From positions 1 through 6,347 of the forward strand of contig CABTXO010000105.1 of the NCBI GenBank assembly GCA_902488725.1: a stretch of DNA of 6,347 nucleotides, in the 5' to 3' direction. The DNA comes from an uncultured Bacteroidales bacterium. GTDB taxonomy: Bacteria > Bacteroidota > Bacteroidia > Bacteroidales > UBA932. The translations under genes and the position numbers were made by a program. The first letter of the stretch is position 1. Each line of letters begins with the position of its first letter. Shown here in pieces: positions 1 to 6,347 of the stretch. The notes below the pieces were generated by a model, which was not told the DNA's origin, ran no database searches, and worked only from the letters and a program-made list of their open reading frames with translations.

Positions 1-1
1 A

Positions 2-244
2 CTGATCGGCGCCCCCGTTCCGGGCACCATGACCGCCGTCTGGTGGGAGAACCAGATCAACCCCGCGATTGTCTTCGGCATCCCGCAGGTGGGTTCCTGG
101 GCAATCAAAGAAGGCAGATACCTGGAGAATCTGCAGCTGGAACCGGACATCCTGATCTACAACGATCCGGCTTCCCTGCTCCGCGGTGAAGACAGGCAGC
201 TGGAAGCCGCCGTCGCGGAAATGATGAAATCGATCACCCGTTGA
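2..244 (+). CDS. S41-family (Tricorn-like) peptidase, C-terminal fragment
   Basis: Only the last 80 residues are in the window; the gene begins upstream of base 1 and ends at the TGA at 242-244. The fragment opens with LIGAPVPGTMTAVWWE and continues with FGIPQVG, then YLENLQLEPDI and a charged C-terminal helix (DRQLEAAVAEMMK). This matches the end of the catalytic core of S41 serine peptidases of the Tricorn type: the strand after the active-site serine, then the EN-x-x-x-EPD segment. From family knowledge, the Glu at about residue 42 of the fragment is probably the glutamate of the Tricorn catalytic tetrad; the serine and any PDZ or beta-propeller domains lie outside the window. Bacteroidetes homologues are usually large, exported or periplasmic peptidases that degrade peptides, but no signal peptide can be judged here. 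The internal ATG at 29 is not a real start, because the reading frame is open and conserved to the window edge. Confidence 0.85.
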   Translation: MIGAPVPGTMTAVWWENQINPAIVFGIPQVGSWAIKEGRYLENLQLEPDILIYNDPASLLRGEDRQLEAAVAEMMKSITR

Positions 245-249
245 CGCAA

Positions 250-975
250 ATGGATACCAAGATCGTCATCATCCCCACCTACAACGAGAAAGAGAACATC
301 GGCGCCATCATCCGGGCGGTGTTCTCCCTTGAAGGTGCCTACCACGTCCTCGTCATCGACGACGGCTCGCCTGACGGCACGGCCGCCATCGTGAAGCGGC
401 TGCAGCAGGAATTTCCCGACCGGCTGTTCCTGATCGAACGTTCCGGAAAACTCGGGCTGGGAACAGCATACCTCGCAGGCTTCAAATGGTCTCTGGAACA
501 AGGTTACGACTACATCTTCGAGATGGATGCGGATTTCTCGCACAACCCGGAGGACCTGCCGCGGCTGTGTGCGGCCGCTGCCGAGTGCGGCGGTGTCGCC
601 GTCGGCTCCCGCTACTGCGACGGGATCAGCGTCGTGAACTGGCCCATCGGCCGGATTCTGATGTCCTATTTCGCTTCCATCTATGTGAAGACGATCCTGG
701 GCATGCGGGTGCACGACTGTACCGCGGGCTTCAAGTGCTACAGCCGCAAAGTCCTGGAAACCATAGATCTGGACGATGTCCGCATGAAGGGATACGGTTT
801 TCAGGTCGAGATGAAATACACGGCGTTCAAACTGGGCTTCCGGATCGTGGAAGTGCCCGTCATCTTCGTCAACCGGAAACTCGGCAACTCCAAGATGAGC
901 GGCAGCATCTTCGGCGAAGCTTTCTGGGGCGTCCTGAAGCTGAAGTTCCGCAAGTTCAACCGCAAAGCGCAATAG
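250..975 (+). CDS. Family 2 glycosyltransferase, polyprenol-phosphate mannose synthase-like
   Basis: A protein of 241 residues from the chosen ATG. It resembles dolichyl/polyprenyl-phosphate mannosyltransferases (DPM1-like GT2), which transfer mannose from GDP-mannose to a polyprenyl phosphate at the cytoplasmic membrane face to make a lipid-linked donor. Visible GT-A motifs are PTYNE at residues 9-13, VIDDGSPDGT at about 35-44, the metal- and nucleotide-binding DAD at 93-95 inside EMDADFSHNP, GSRY at 119-122, HDCTAGFKCY at about 155-164, and the late NRKLGNSKMSG segment at about 208-218. There is no C-terminal membrane domain, so it is the short soluble or peripheral form; length is normal for that form. 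A TTG at 241 would add three residues and overlap the upstream stop codon. The ATG at 250 is preferred because it places the conserved first beta strand right after Met. It is probably cotranscribed with its neighbours. The sugar donor and acceptor are inferred; a glucosyl or other phosphopolyprenol transferase is possible. Confidence 0.88.
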   Translation: MDTKIVIIPTYNEKENIGAIIRAVFSLEGAYHVLVIDDGSPDGTAAIVKRLQQEFPDRLFLIERSGKLGLGTAYLAGFKWSLEQGYDYIFEMDADFSHNPEDLPRLCAAAAECGGVAVGSRYCDGISVVNWPIGRILMSYFASIYVKTILGMRVHDCTAGFKCYSRKVLETIDLDDVRMKGYGFQVEMKYTAFKLGFRIVEVPVIFVNRKLGNSKMSGSIFGEAFWGVLKLKFRKFNRKAQ

Positions 976-2379
976 ATGCCGGGACTGCTGCTGACCAACG
1001 CCCTCCTCGTGACCGGTGCCTTCTGCCGGAAAGGTGCGCTCGCGATCGACGGAGAACGGATTGCAGGAATATGGCTACGGGACGGCCGGGAGCACGATGA
1101 CGCCCGCGCCTGCGCCGAATTCCCGCTGGCAGAGGTGATCGACCTCGGGGGAAAACTGCTGCTTGCAGGCGCCATCGACCTGCATGTCCATTTCCGCGAA
1201 CCCGGGCTTACCCGGAAGGGGGACCTCTCCAGCGAATCGCGGGCTGCGCTGCTGGGCGGCGTCACCGCCTTCTTCGATATGCCCAACACAAACCCTCCCA
1301 CCATTTCGGAGGAGGCGCTCGCTGCGAAGCTGCTGCTGGCGGAAGGCCGCGCCTGGACCCACTACGGCTTTCATTTCGGGGCGACCAACCACAATGTCGG
1401 GGAAATCCGCGCCGCCCTCGCCCGCGACGGCGGAACCGCTTTCGGCGGCGTCAAGGTGTTCATGGGGTCTTCCACCGGGAATATGCTGGTCGACCGGGAG
1501 GCAGCCTTGCGGGAACTGTTTCGGCTCCGCGGGAAAGAGATCCTCCTCCACAGCGAAGACGAAGGAACGATCCAGGCCAATCTTGCGGCCGCGAAGGCAC
1601 GCTGGGGGACCGACATTCCGTTCAGCGCCCATCCTGCCGTCCGGAGCCGGTCCGCCTGCATCAAGTCAACGGCGAAAGCGCTGGAGATGGCGATGGAATA
1701 CGGGACCCGTCTGCACATCCTGCATGTCAGCACGGCGGAAGAAGTCGAAATGATCCGCTTGGCGAAACGGGATCACCCGGGCATCACGGCTGAGACCTCC
1801 GCCAACTACCTGTGGTTCTGCGATGCGGACTATGCATCCCTCGGCGGCCGGATCAAATGCAACCCGGCGATCAAGGCAGAAGCCGACCGGGCCGCACTCC
1901 GGCAGGGCGTGCTGGACGGGACGATCGACACGATCGGTTCCGACCATGCCCCCCACCTGCTTGCAGAAAAGGAGCAGCCCTATCTCTCCTGCCCGTCCGG
2001 AATCCCGTCGATCCAGCATGCCCTGCCGGTCGTGGCGAGCGTCGCCCAGGGCTGGAATGCGGCAGGAAGAGCGGATGTGCCGGCCATTCCCTGGCAACGG
2101 ATCGCAGCCGCCTGCTCCGAAAAAGCCGCGGAAATGATGGGGCTGGAAGAGCGCGGCGCGCTCCGCGTCGGACATTACGCCGACCTGGTCGTCCTGGATC
2201 CCGACGCCGTGCAGCCCGCCGATGAACCGGCGTACAAGTGCGGCTGGACCCCCTATTCAGGCACTGCACTGCATGCCGCTGTCAAGATGGTGTTTCTGGA
2301 CGGCAGGCTCGCCGTCCGGGACGGACAATTGCTGGAAAGGACCCCTTTGGGTCAGCGTCTGCACTTCAGGAACAGGTGA
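976..2379 (+). CDS. pyrC: Dihydroorotase
   Basis: A 467-residue cytoplasmic amidohydrolase for the third step of de novo pyrimidine synthesis, the reversible cyclisation of N-carbamoyl-L-aspartate to dihydroorotate. It has the layout of the long (class I, allantoinase-related) dihydroorotases. Visible motifs are the metal-binding HVH in DLHVHFREPG (His70, His72), GGVTAFFDMPNTNPP at about 94-108, Lys160 in GVKVFMGSSTGNM (probable carbamylated bridging lysine), HSED (His192), LHILHVST (His250), KCNPAIK at 294-300, and GSDHAPH with Asp323, the expected catalytic and metal-ligand aspartate. The C-terminal YADLVVLDPD strand and the GWTPYSG segment complete the small beta domain. The start codon follows the glycosyltransferase TAG with no gap, which suggests translational coupling. 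The 3' end overlaps the convergent EamA gene by 28 nt. Dihydroorotase is preferred over allantoinase or hydantoinase because of the REPG and MPNTNPP signatures, though these enzymes are close relatives. One conserved substrate-side segment looks altered at residues 273-280. Confidence 0.92.
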   Translation: MPGLLLTNALLVTGAFCRKGALAIDGERIAGIWLRDGREHDDARACAEFPLAEVIDLGGKLLLAGAIDLHVHFREPGLTRKGDLSSESRAALLGGVTAFFDMPNTNPPTISEEALAAKLLLAEGRAWTHYGFHFGATNHNVGEIRAALARDGGTAFGGVKVFMGSSTGNMLVDREAALRELFRLRGKEILLHSEDEGTIQANLAAAKARWGTDIPFSAHPAVRSRSACIKSTAKALEMAMEYGTRLHILHVSTAEEVEMIRLAKRDHPGITAETSANYLWFCDADYASLGGRIKCNPAIKAEADRAALRQGVLDGTIDTIGSDHAPHLLAEKEQPYLSCPSGIPSIQHALPVVASVAQGWNAAGRADVPAIPWQRIAAACSEKAAEMMGLEERGALRVGHYADLVVLDPDAVQPADEPAYKCGWTPYSGTALHAAVKMVFLDGRLAVRDGQLLERTPLGQRLHFRNR

Positions 2380-3290
2380 AGGTGCTTGGTGTGCTGCGAA
2401 AGCACGATCCCGACCACCGCGATCCCGATTCCGATCCACTGCAGGCAGCTCAGATGCTCCTGCCCCATCAATTCGGCCGCCAGCGCGGTCGCGATGCACA
2501 TGGTCGCCAGGAACACGCTGGATTTGGCCACCCCGAGACTCTTGATCGTCAGCGCCCAGAGCGAGAACGCCAGGCTGGAACACAGCACGGCCAGCGCAAA
2601 GATCGGGCGCATGACGTCCCACGAGAGGAATCTCGGCTCGAAAGTTTCCAGCCCCTTCGTCAGGAAGAAGGGCAAAAAATAGATTCCTCCGACAAGGAAC
2701 TGGTACATCGCCACAACTTGCGGCGGGTAATCAGGCGAAAGCATCTTCGTGAAGGATGCGTGGCCGACCTCTGAAAAAACCGCAACCAACAGCAGAATGA
2801 TTCCCCAGGTGAAGTGCCTCGGATCCCCGACATCGGTCTGGGACTTGAGAACCAGAAAGATGCCGGCAAGGGTGACCAGGATGCCAAAAAAGTTCATGAA
2901 CGACATGTGCTCCTTGAAGAAGATCATGCCGGCCCCGACCGAAAAGATCGGAACTGATGCGATGATCATCGCGCTGATGGTGGGCGACCCGGTTTCCTTG
3001 ATCCCGTAGGTTTCGCACATGAAGTAGATTAACGGTTCGAACAGGGCCAGCAAAGCGAATTTCCAGAGGTCCTTCCGTGCGATCGGCTTGAACCGGCCTG
3101 TCAGCAGATTGAAAATCAGCAGCAGTACGCCGGCGATCCAGATCCGGATCGGGACGAAATAGAAAATCGGAATGTCGGCGGCGATCAGTTGATCGCTCCA
3201 GACGTAGGACAATCCCCAGAGTATGATCGCAAGAGCGGAAAGCAGATAAATGACCGCCCGGTTTGCACAAAACCGTTGAGCAATATTCAT
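2352..3290 (-). CDS. EamA/DMT-family membrane transporter
   Basis: A 312-residue integral inner-membrane protein of the drug/metabolite transporter superfamily. Two EamA repeats are visible, roughly residues 12-148 and 160-298, giving about ten hydrophobic helices (near 12-31, 42-63, 74-93, 103-124, 131-149, 161-179, 188-210, 226-247, 255-275 and 283-299). Each repeat ends with the family's typical pattern of an acidic residue before the last helix (FFKEHMS then FFGILVTLAGIFLVL; MGQEHLS then WIGIGIAVVGIVL). Length is typical. The substrate cannot be told from sequence; members export or import amino acids, metabolites, nucleotide sugars or drugs. The ATG at 3288-3290 is preceded by an AT-rich leader without a Shine-Dalgarno sequence, and a -7-like promoter element lies just upstream. 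The last eight or so codons and the TGA stop are read from the strand opposite the end of pyrC. The C-terminal tail after the last helix is short, basic and His-containing (HTKHLHLFLKCRR). Confidence 0.9.
   Translation of the reverse strand: MNIAQRFCANRAVIYLLSALAIILWGLSYVWSDQLIAADIPIFYFVPIRIWIAGVLLLIFNLLTGRFKPIARKDLWKFALLALFEPLIYFMCETYGIKETGSPTISAMIIASVPIFSVGAGMIFFKEHMSFMNFFGILVTLAGIFLVLKSQTDVGDPRHFTWGIILLLVAVFSEVGHASFTKMLSPDYPPQVVAMYQFLVGGIYFLPFFLTKGLETFEPRFLSWDVMRPIFALAVLCSSLAFSLWALTIKSLGVAKSSVFLATMCIATALAAELMGQEHLSCLQWIGIGIAVVGIVLSQHTKHLHLFLKCRR
2361..2385. other. Imperfect inverted repeat across the pyrC stop codon
   Basis: GCACTTCA at 2361-2368 can pair with TGAAGGTGC at 2377-2385, giving eight base pairs with one bulged G around an 8-nt loop. 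It lies in the convergent overlap of pyrC and the EamA gene, spanning the pyrC TGA, where a bidirectional transcription end would be expected. Neither strand shows a T-run after the stem, so it is not a classical intrinsic terminator; a second small stem (GACCC/GGGTC, 2340-2353) lies next to it. It may be chance pairing in GC-rich DNA. Confidence 0.25.
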
Positions 3291-3373
3291 AAAATCTATT
3301 GGCTATCTTTCTATTTTGCAAATATATTCAAAAATAATCCATCAATTATAAACAGATCAAGAAAAAGTGATTA
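3291..3373. other. AT-rich intergenic region between tex and the EamA gene
   Basis: This is the only real gap in the window. It is conspicuously AT-rich inside a GC-rich region and separates the tex stop from the EamA start on the - strand. It contains the -7-like element at 3319-3326. I looked for a hairpin followed by a T-run to end tex transcription and found none convincing, so either read-through into the EamA gene or a factor-dependent end is possible. No small ORF or RNA gene is recognisable. Confidence 0.7.
3319..3326 (-). promoter_or_regulatory. Candidate Bacteroidetes-type -7 promoter element for the EamA gene
   Basis: Read on the - strand these bases are TATATTTG, an exact match to the Bacteroidetes -7 consensus TAnnTTTG. 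The element ends 28 nt before the EamA start codon, which would give a short 5' leader of about 20 nt. The upstream -33 element is weak: a TTG lies at 3343-3345, 16 nt away, which is shorter than the roughly 19-21 nt seen in characterised Bacteroides promoters. The surrounding 83-bp gap is far more AT-rich than the flanking genes, as expected for a promoter region, but AT-richness also makes chance matches more likely. Confidence 0.5.
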
Positions 3374-5530
3374 CTATTTCATCAGTCTGAGGGAAATCCG
3401 CTTGCGGTCCAGATCTACGTCCAGCACGCTGACCCGGACCCGCTGGTGCAATTTCACCACCTTTGAGGGATCGACGGGGCCGCGATGCCCTTCCCCGACG
3501 CCCGCCCGCATCTGCGACACATGGATGAGACCGTTCTCGTGGATGCCGATGTCCACGAAGGCCCCGAAATTCGTCACGTTCGTGACGATGCCCGGAAGTT
3601 CCATGCCGGGTTTCAGATCTTCGATTTCGTGGATGTCGTCCGCGAAGCTGAACTCCCGGGCCGGCTCCCGCGGATCCCGTCCGGGCTTCGCCAGTTCCTG
3701 CAGGATGTCCCGGATGGTGGGCAGACCGAAATCCCCTTCCACATACCGCTGCGGATCGATCGTACGGATCAAGGCTTCGTTGCCGACCAGCTCTTTCGTG
3801 GAAACGCCCAGATCGAGCGCCATCCGGTCCACGATGTGGTAGCATTCCGGATGGACGGCGGAATTGTCCAGCGGATTCTCCGCACCGGGGATCCGCAGGA
3901 AGCCGGCGCACTGCTCGAAGGCCTTGGGCCCCAGTTTGGGCACGTTGCGCAGCTGCCCGCGTGAAACGAAGGGTCCCTGCTGCGCGCGATGGGCGATGAT
4001 ATTCGACGCAAGTGCGGGACCGATGCCGGAGACATAGCTCAGCAGGTAGGCGCTCGCCGTGTTCAGGTTGACGCCGACGCTGTTCACGCAGATCGCCACG
4101 GTGTTGTCCAGTTTCTCGCGCAGCAGGTTCTGGTCCACGTCGTGCTGGTACTGTCCAACCCCGAGGGACTTCGGATCGATCTTGACCAGTTCGGCCAAAG
4201 GATCCATCAGCCGCCTCCCGATGGAGACCGCCCCGCGGACGGTCACGTCCTCGTCCGGGAATTCCTTCCGCGCGACTTCGGACGCCGAATAGATCGAAGC
4301 ACCGTCTTCGCTGACCGTGTACACCTTCACAGACTCCGGCAGCCCGACCCGCCGGATGAAATCCTCCGTCTCCCGGGAGGCCGTTCCGTTCCCGATCGCC
4401 ACCACTTGAATATGGTAGTCCTCCACCATCGCGGAAACCGCCATGATGGACTTGACCTTTTCGTTCCGGGGCGGGTGGGGGAAGATGATCTCATGGTGCA
4501 GCAGGTTCCCCTGCTCGTCCAGGCACACGATCTTGCAGCCGTTGCGGAAGCCCGGGTCGATGGCCAGCGTCCGTTTCTGTCCCACCGGCGGGGACAGGAG
4601 CAGCTGGGTGAGGTTCTCCCCGAAGACCCGGATCGATTCAAGGTCTGCCTTTTCCTTTGCCTCCCTGATGACCTCGTTCGTGATCGAAGGCTCCAGCAGG
4701 CGCTTGTACGCATCGTCGACGGCCATCCGGATCTGCTCCGCCAGCTTCGGACCCGGATACCGGCGTTCCTGACAGAAGTCGTAGTACATCTTGTTGCCGC
4801 ACCTTTCGGGGTCGGCATCGAAGCCTACCGACAGGAAGCCTTCGTTCGAAGCCCGCAGCATGGCCAGCAGGTTGTGCGAAGGAATCCGCTGCAGGGGCAT
4901 CGAGAATTGGAAATACGACCGGTATTTGGACGCCTCCTGCGATTCCGATGCTGCCTTCGTCGCCTTGGATTCGATGCGGCGGCCCCGGAAAATCCTGCGC
5001 AGATTCTCCCGTACCGGGGCGGATTCGGACAGCCGCTCAGCCACGATGTCGCGGGCGCCCGCCAAGGCCTCCTCCACTGTGGGAACCTGGTCGCCGATGT
5101 ACTTCCGCGCCTCCCTTTCCGGGTCCGACACGGCGACCGACCACATCAGGTCGGCCAGGGGTTCCAGCCCCTTCTCCCGGGCGACCGTCGCACGGGTCCG
5201 CCGCTTGGGCCGGTACGGCAGATAGAGATCCTCCAGTTCTCTCGACACCACGCAGGCCTCGATCTGCGCTTTCAGTTCATCGGTCAGTTTCCCCTGCCCG
5301 GCGATCGTCTGCAGGATGCTCCCCTTCCGTTTTTCCATTTCGGTGAACACGTCCACCCAATGTTTGATCTCTGAAACGGCCACGTCGTCCAGGCCGCCGG
5401 TCCGCTCTTTCCGGTACCGGCTGATGAAGGGGATCGTGTTCCCCTCCTCGAAGAGATGTGCACAGTTTTCGACCTGCCAGGTCTTGACCTGCAGGAGATT
5501 GGCGATATAATCCGAATAAATCTGTTTCAT
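3374..5530 (-). CDS. tex: Tex family RNA-binding transcriptional accessory protein
   Basis: A 718-residue protein with the full Tex architecture. It has an N-terminal helical Tex_N region (about 1-190) with SRYRKERTGGLDDV at 37-50 and LEDLYLPYRPKRRTRAT at about 99-115; a YqgF/RuvC-like domain (about 318-450) with AIDPGFRNG around Asp325 and SEDGASIYSAS at about 407-417; the near-invariant LVKIDPKSLGVGQYQHDV at about 448-465; helix-hairpin-helix repeats (about 485-545) with SGIGPALA and VPKLGPKAFEQCAGF; and a C-terminal S1 RNA-binding domain (about 640-712) ending KRISLRLMK. Tex binds nucleic acid in the cytoplasm and associates with transcription; it is the bacterial relative of eukaryotic Spt6. 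The frame is open back to 5647, but the ATG at 5528-5530 is chosen because MKQIYSDYIA matches the family N-terminus and the extension would run 109 nt into the upstream ClC gene. It starts 8 nt after the ClC stop, so the two are probably cotranscribed. It ends with tandem stops, TAG then TAA. Confidence 0.95.
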   Translation of the reverse strand: MKQIYSDYIANLLQVKTWQVENCAHLFEEGNTIPFISRYRKERTGGLDDVAVSEIKHWVDVFTEMEKRKGSILQTIAGQGKLTDELKAQIEACVVSRELEDLYLPYRPKRRTRATVAREKGLEPLADLMWSVAVSDPEREARKYIGDQVPTVEEALAGARDIVAERLSESAPVRENLRRIFRGRRIESKATKAASESQEASKYRSYFQFSMPLQRIPSHNLLAMLRASNEGFLSVGFDADPERCGNKMYYDFCQERRYPGPKLAEQIRMAVDDAYKRLLEPSITNEVIREAKEKADLESIRVFGENLTQLLLSPPVGQKRTLAIDPGFRNGCKIVCLDEQGNLLHHEIIFPHPPRNEKVKSIMAVSAMVEDYHIQVVAIGNGTASRETEDFIRRVGLPESVKVYTVSEDGASIYSASEVARKEFPDEDVTVRGAVSIGRRLMDPLAELVKIDPKSLGVGQYQHDVDQNLLREKLDNTVAICVNSVGVNLNTASAYLLSYVSGIGPALASNIIAHRAQQGPFVSRGQLRNVPKLGPKAFEQCAGFLRIPGAENPLDNSAVHPECYHIVDRMALDLGVSTKELVGNEALIRTIDPQRYVEGDFGLPTIRDILQELAKPGRDPREPAREFSFADDIHEIEDLKPGMELPGIVTNVTNFGAFVDIGIHENGLIHVSQMRAGVGEGHRGPVDPSKVVKLHQRVRVSVLDVDLDRKRISLRLMK

Positions 5531-5538
5531 GGTGCGGG

Positions 5539-6347
5539 TCAGTCTTGTGAAACCACCCTCAGTTCGCGGCGGTACACGGAGAAAATCTTGGACTTGGACA
5601 CGAAGCCGAGGTAGGTGCGGTCCGGCTTCACGACCGGCAGATTCCATGCGCCGGACTTTTCGAACTTCAGCATGACGGAATCCATTTTTTCATCTTCGTA
5701 GACATATTCATGCGCACTCCGCATGAAATTGAACACGTGCATTTTCTCGTATTGGTCGGTACGGAACATGTCCTTGCGGATGTCCTCAAGCGCCACGTAG
5801 CCCTGGAAGCGGCCGTGCTCGTCCAGCACCGGGAAAATGTTCCGCGTCGAATTCGAAATCACCTCCACCAGCCGGCTCAGGGTGTCGTCGATCTTGACCG
5901 GCGAGAAATCCGTCTCGATCACGTCGTTGATTTTCAGCAGGGTCAGCACCGCCTGGTCGCTGTCATGCGTCAGCAGCTGCCCCTTGTGGGCGATACGCTT
6001 GGTGTAGATGGAATATTTCTCCGTCAGCCGCGTCGCGCCGAAGGACATGGTCGCTGTCAGAATGAGGGGGAGGAAAAGTTCGTAGCCGCCGGAAATTTCC
6101 GCGATGAGGAAGATCGCGGTCATGGGGGCCTGCATGACTCCCGCCATCAGGCCGGCCATGCCGACCAGCACGAAATTCTGTTCCGGCACGGTCAGACTGG
6201 TCCCGACCAGCAGCAGGTTCAGGGAACGGGCCACGAAGAAGCCCGCGATCGCTCCGACGAAGAGCGTAGGACCGAAAGTTCCGCCCACGCCGCCGCCGGC
6301 ATTGGTCAACGTCATCGAGAACACCTTCAGCAGCAGGATCAGGAGGA
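5539..6347 (-). CDS. ClC-family chloride channel/transporter with CBS domains, C-terminal part
   Basis: The gene enters from the right edge, so its N-terminal half is missing; about 268 residues are visible, ending at the TGA at 5539-5541. The GTG at 6322-6324 is internal, because the frame stays open and hydrophobic (LLILLLK) to the window end. The late membrane part of a ClC protein is clear: GGTFGPTLFVGA carries the GxFxP anion-pathway motif, followed by GMAGLMAGVMQAPMTA and FLIAEISGGYELFLPL. The tyrosine in SIYTKRI fits the position of the central-gate tyrosine of ClC proteins. A cytoplasmic tail follows with two CBS domains (about residues 133-190 and 200-257 counted from the internal GTG), which in this family can bind adenine nucleotides and adjust activity. 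The selectivity-filter serine and the gating glutamate lie outside the window, so channel versus Cl-/H+ exchanger cannot be decided. tex follows 8 nt downstream. Confidence 0.93.
   Translation of the reverse strand, partial: LLILLLKVFSMTLTNAGGGVGGTFGPTLFVGAIAGFFVARSLNLLLVGTSLTVPEQNFVLVGMAGLMAGVMQAPMTAIFLIAEISGGYELFLPLILTATMSFGATRLTEKYSIYTKRIAHKGQLLTHDSDQAVLTLLKINDVIETDFSPVKIDDTLSRLVEVISNSTRNIFPVLDEHGRFQGYVALEDIRKDMFRTDQYEKMHVFNFMRSAHEYVYEDEKMDSVMLKFEKSGAWNLPVVKPDRTYLGFVSKSKIFSVYRRELRVVSQD

Noticed and set aside
157..972. A 271-codon open frame on the - strand opposite the glycosyltransferase.
   Set aside because: It is antisense to a clear GT2 gene, shows no family motif, and its composition fits a shadow frame caused by GC-rich third positions.
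2314..2326. A perfect small inverted repeat, GTCCG-GGA-CGGAC.
   Set aside because: It has only five base pairs, lies inside the pyrC coding region and has no T-run; such stems are common by chance in GC-rich coding DNA.
3330..3373. Possible intrinsic terminator for tex in the AT-rich gap.
   Set aside because: T-runs are present on the - strand but no stable GC-rich stem precedes them; the ATCAA/TTGAT matches are short and AT-rich.
3989..5374. A 461-codon open frame on the + strand opposite tex.
   Set aside because: It lies wholly antisense to a gene with a complete, conserved Tex domain layout. Its product is rich in Arg, His, Asp and Gly without a recognisable fold, as expected for the complement of a GC-rich coding frame.
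5531..5647. A 39-residue N-terminal extension of Tex, from an ATG at 5645-5647.
   Set aside because: It would overlap the conserved second CBS domain of the ClC gene by 109 nt, and Tex proteins normally begin close to the Met at 5528-5530.
1..6347. A mobile element, CRISPR array, toxin-antitoxin pair, defence system or RNA gene.
   Set aside because: The window is almost entirely covered by six recognisable core-type genes; no terminal repeats, regularly spaced repeats, transposase motifs or tRNA/rRNA-like segments were seen.

Overview
This is a GC-rich, densely coding stretch of a bacterial chromosome, most likely from a GC-rich member of the Bacteroidota (Bacteroidetes, probably order Bacteroidales). 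That assignment is an inference. It rests on the Tricorn-like S41 peptidase tail, the style of the dolichyl-phosphate-mannose-synthase-like glycosyltransferase and of the dihydroorotase, the lack of clear Shine-Dalgarno sequences before the starts, and one match to the Bacteroidetes -7 promoter element (TAnnTTTG) in the only AT-rich gap.

Layout. The left part (2-2379) is read on the + strand as a tight run of three genes: the C-terminal end of an S41/Tricorn-type peptidase, a family 2 glycosyltransferase resembling polyprenol-phosphate mannose synthase, and a dihydroorotase (pyrC). The first two are about 5 nt apart, or overlap if a TTG start is used. The glycosyltransferase stop codon directly abuts the pyrC start codon. 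The right part (2352-6347) is read on the - strand. In transcription order it holds the C-terminal part of a ClC-type chloride channel/transporter with two CBS domains, the RNA-binding transcription accessory protein Tex, an 83-bp AT-rich gap, and an EamA/DMT-family membrane transporter. The two gene runs converge and overlap by 28 nt at the ends of pyrC and the EamA gene.

How the genes fit together. The + strand run is a probable operon of unrelated housekeeping functions: proteolysis, lipid-linked sugar synthesis and de novo pyrimidine synthesis. On the - strand, clc and tex are 8 nt apart and probably cotranscribed. The EamA gene has its own candidate promoter, although read-through from tex is possible.

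I see no tRNA, rRNA, CRISPR array, insertion sequence, phage gene or toxin/defence module. No gene-free stretch reaches 300 bases. I found no convincing sign of an undescribed system; the findings are modest local oddities in a core-genome region.
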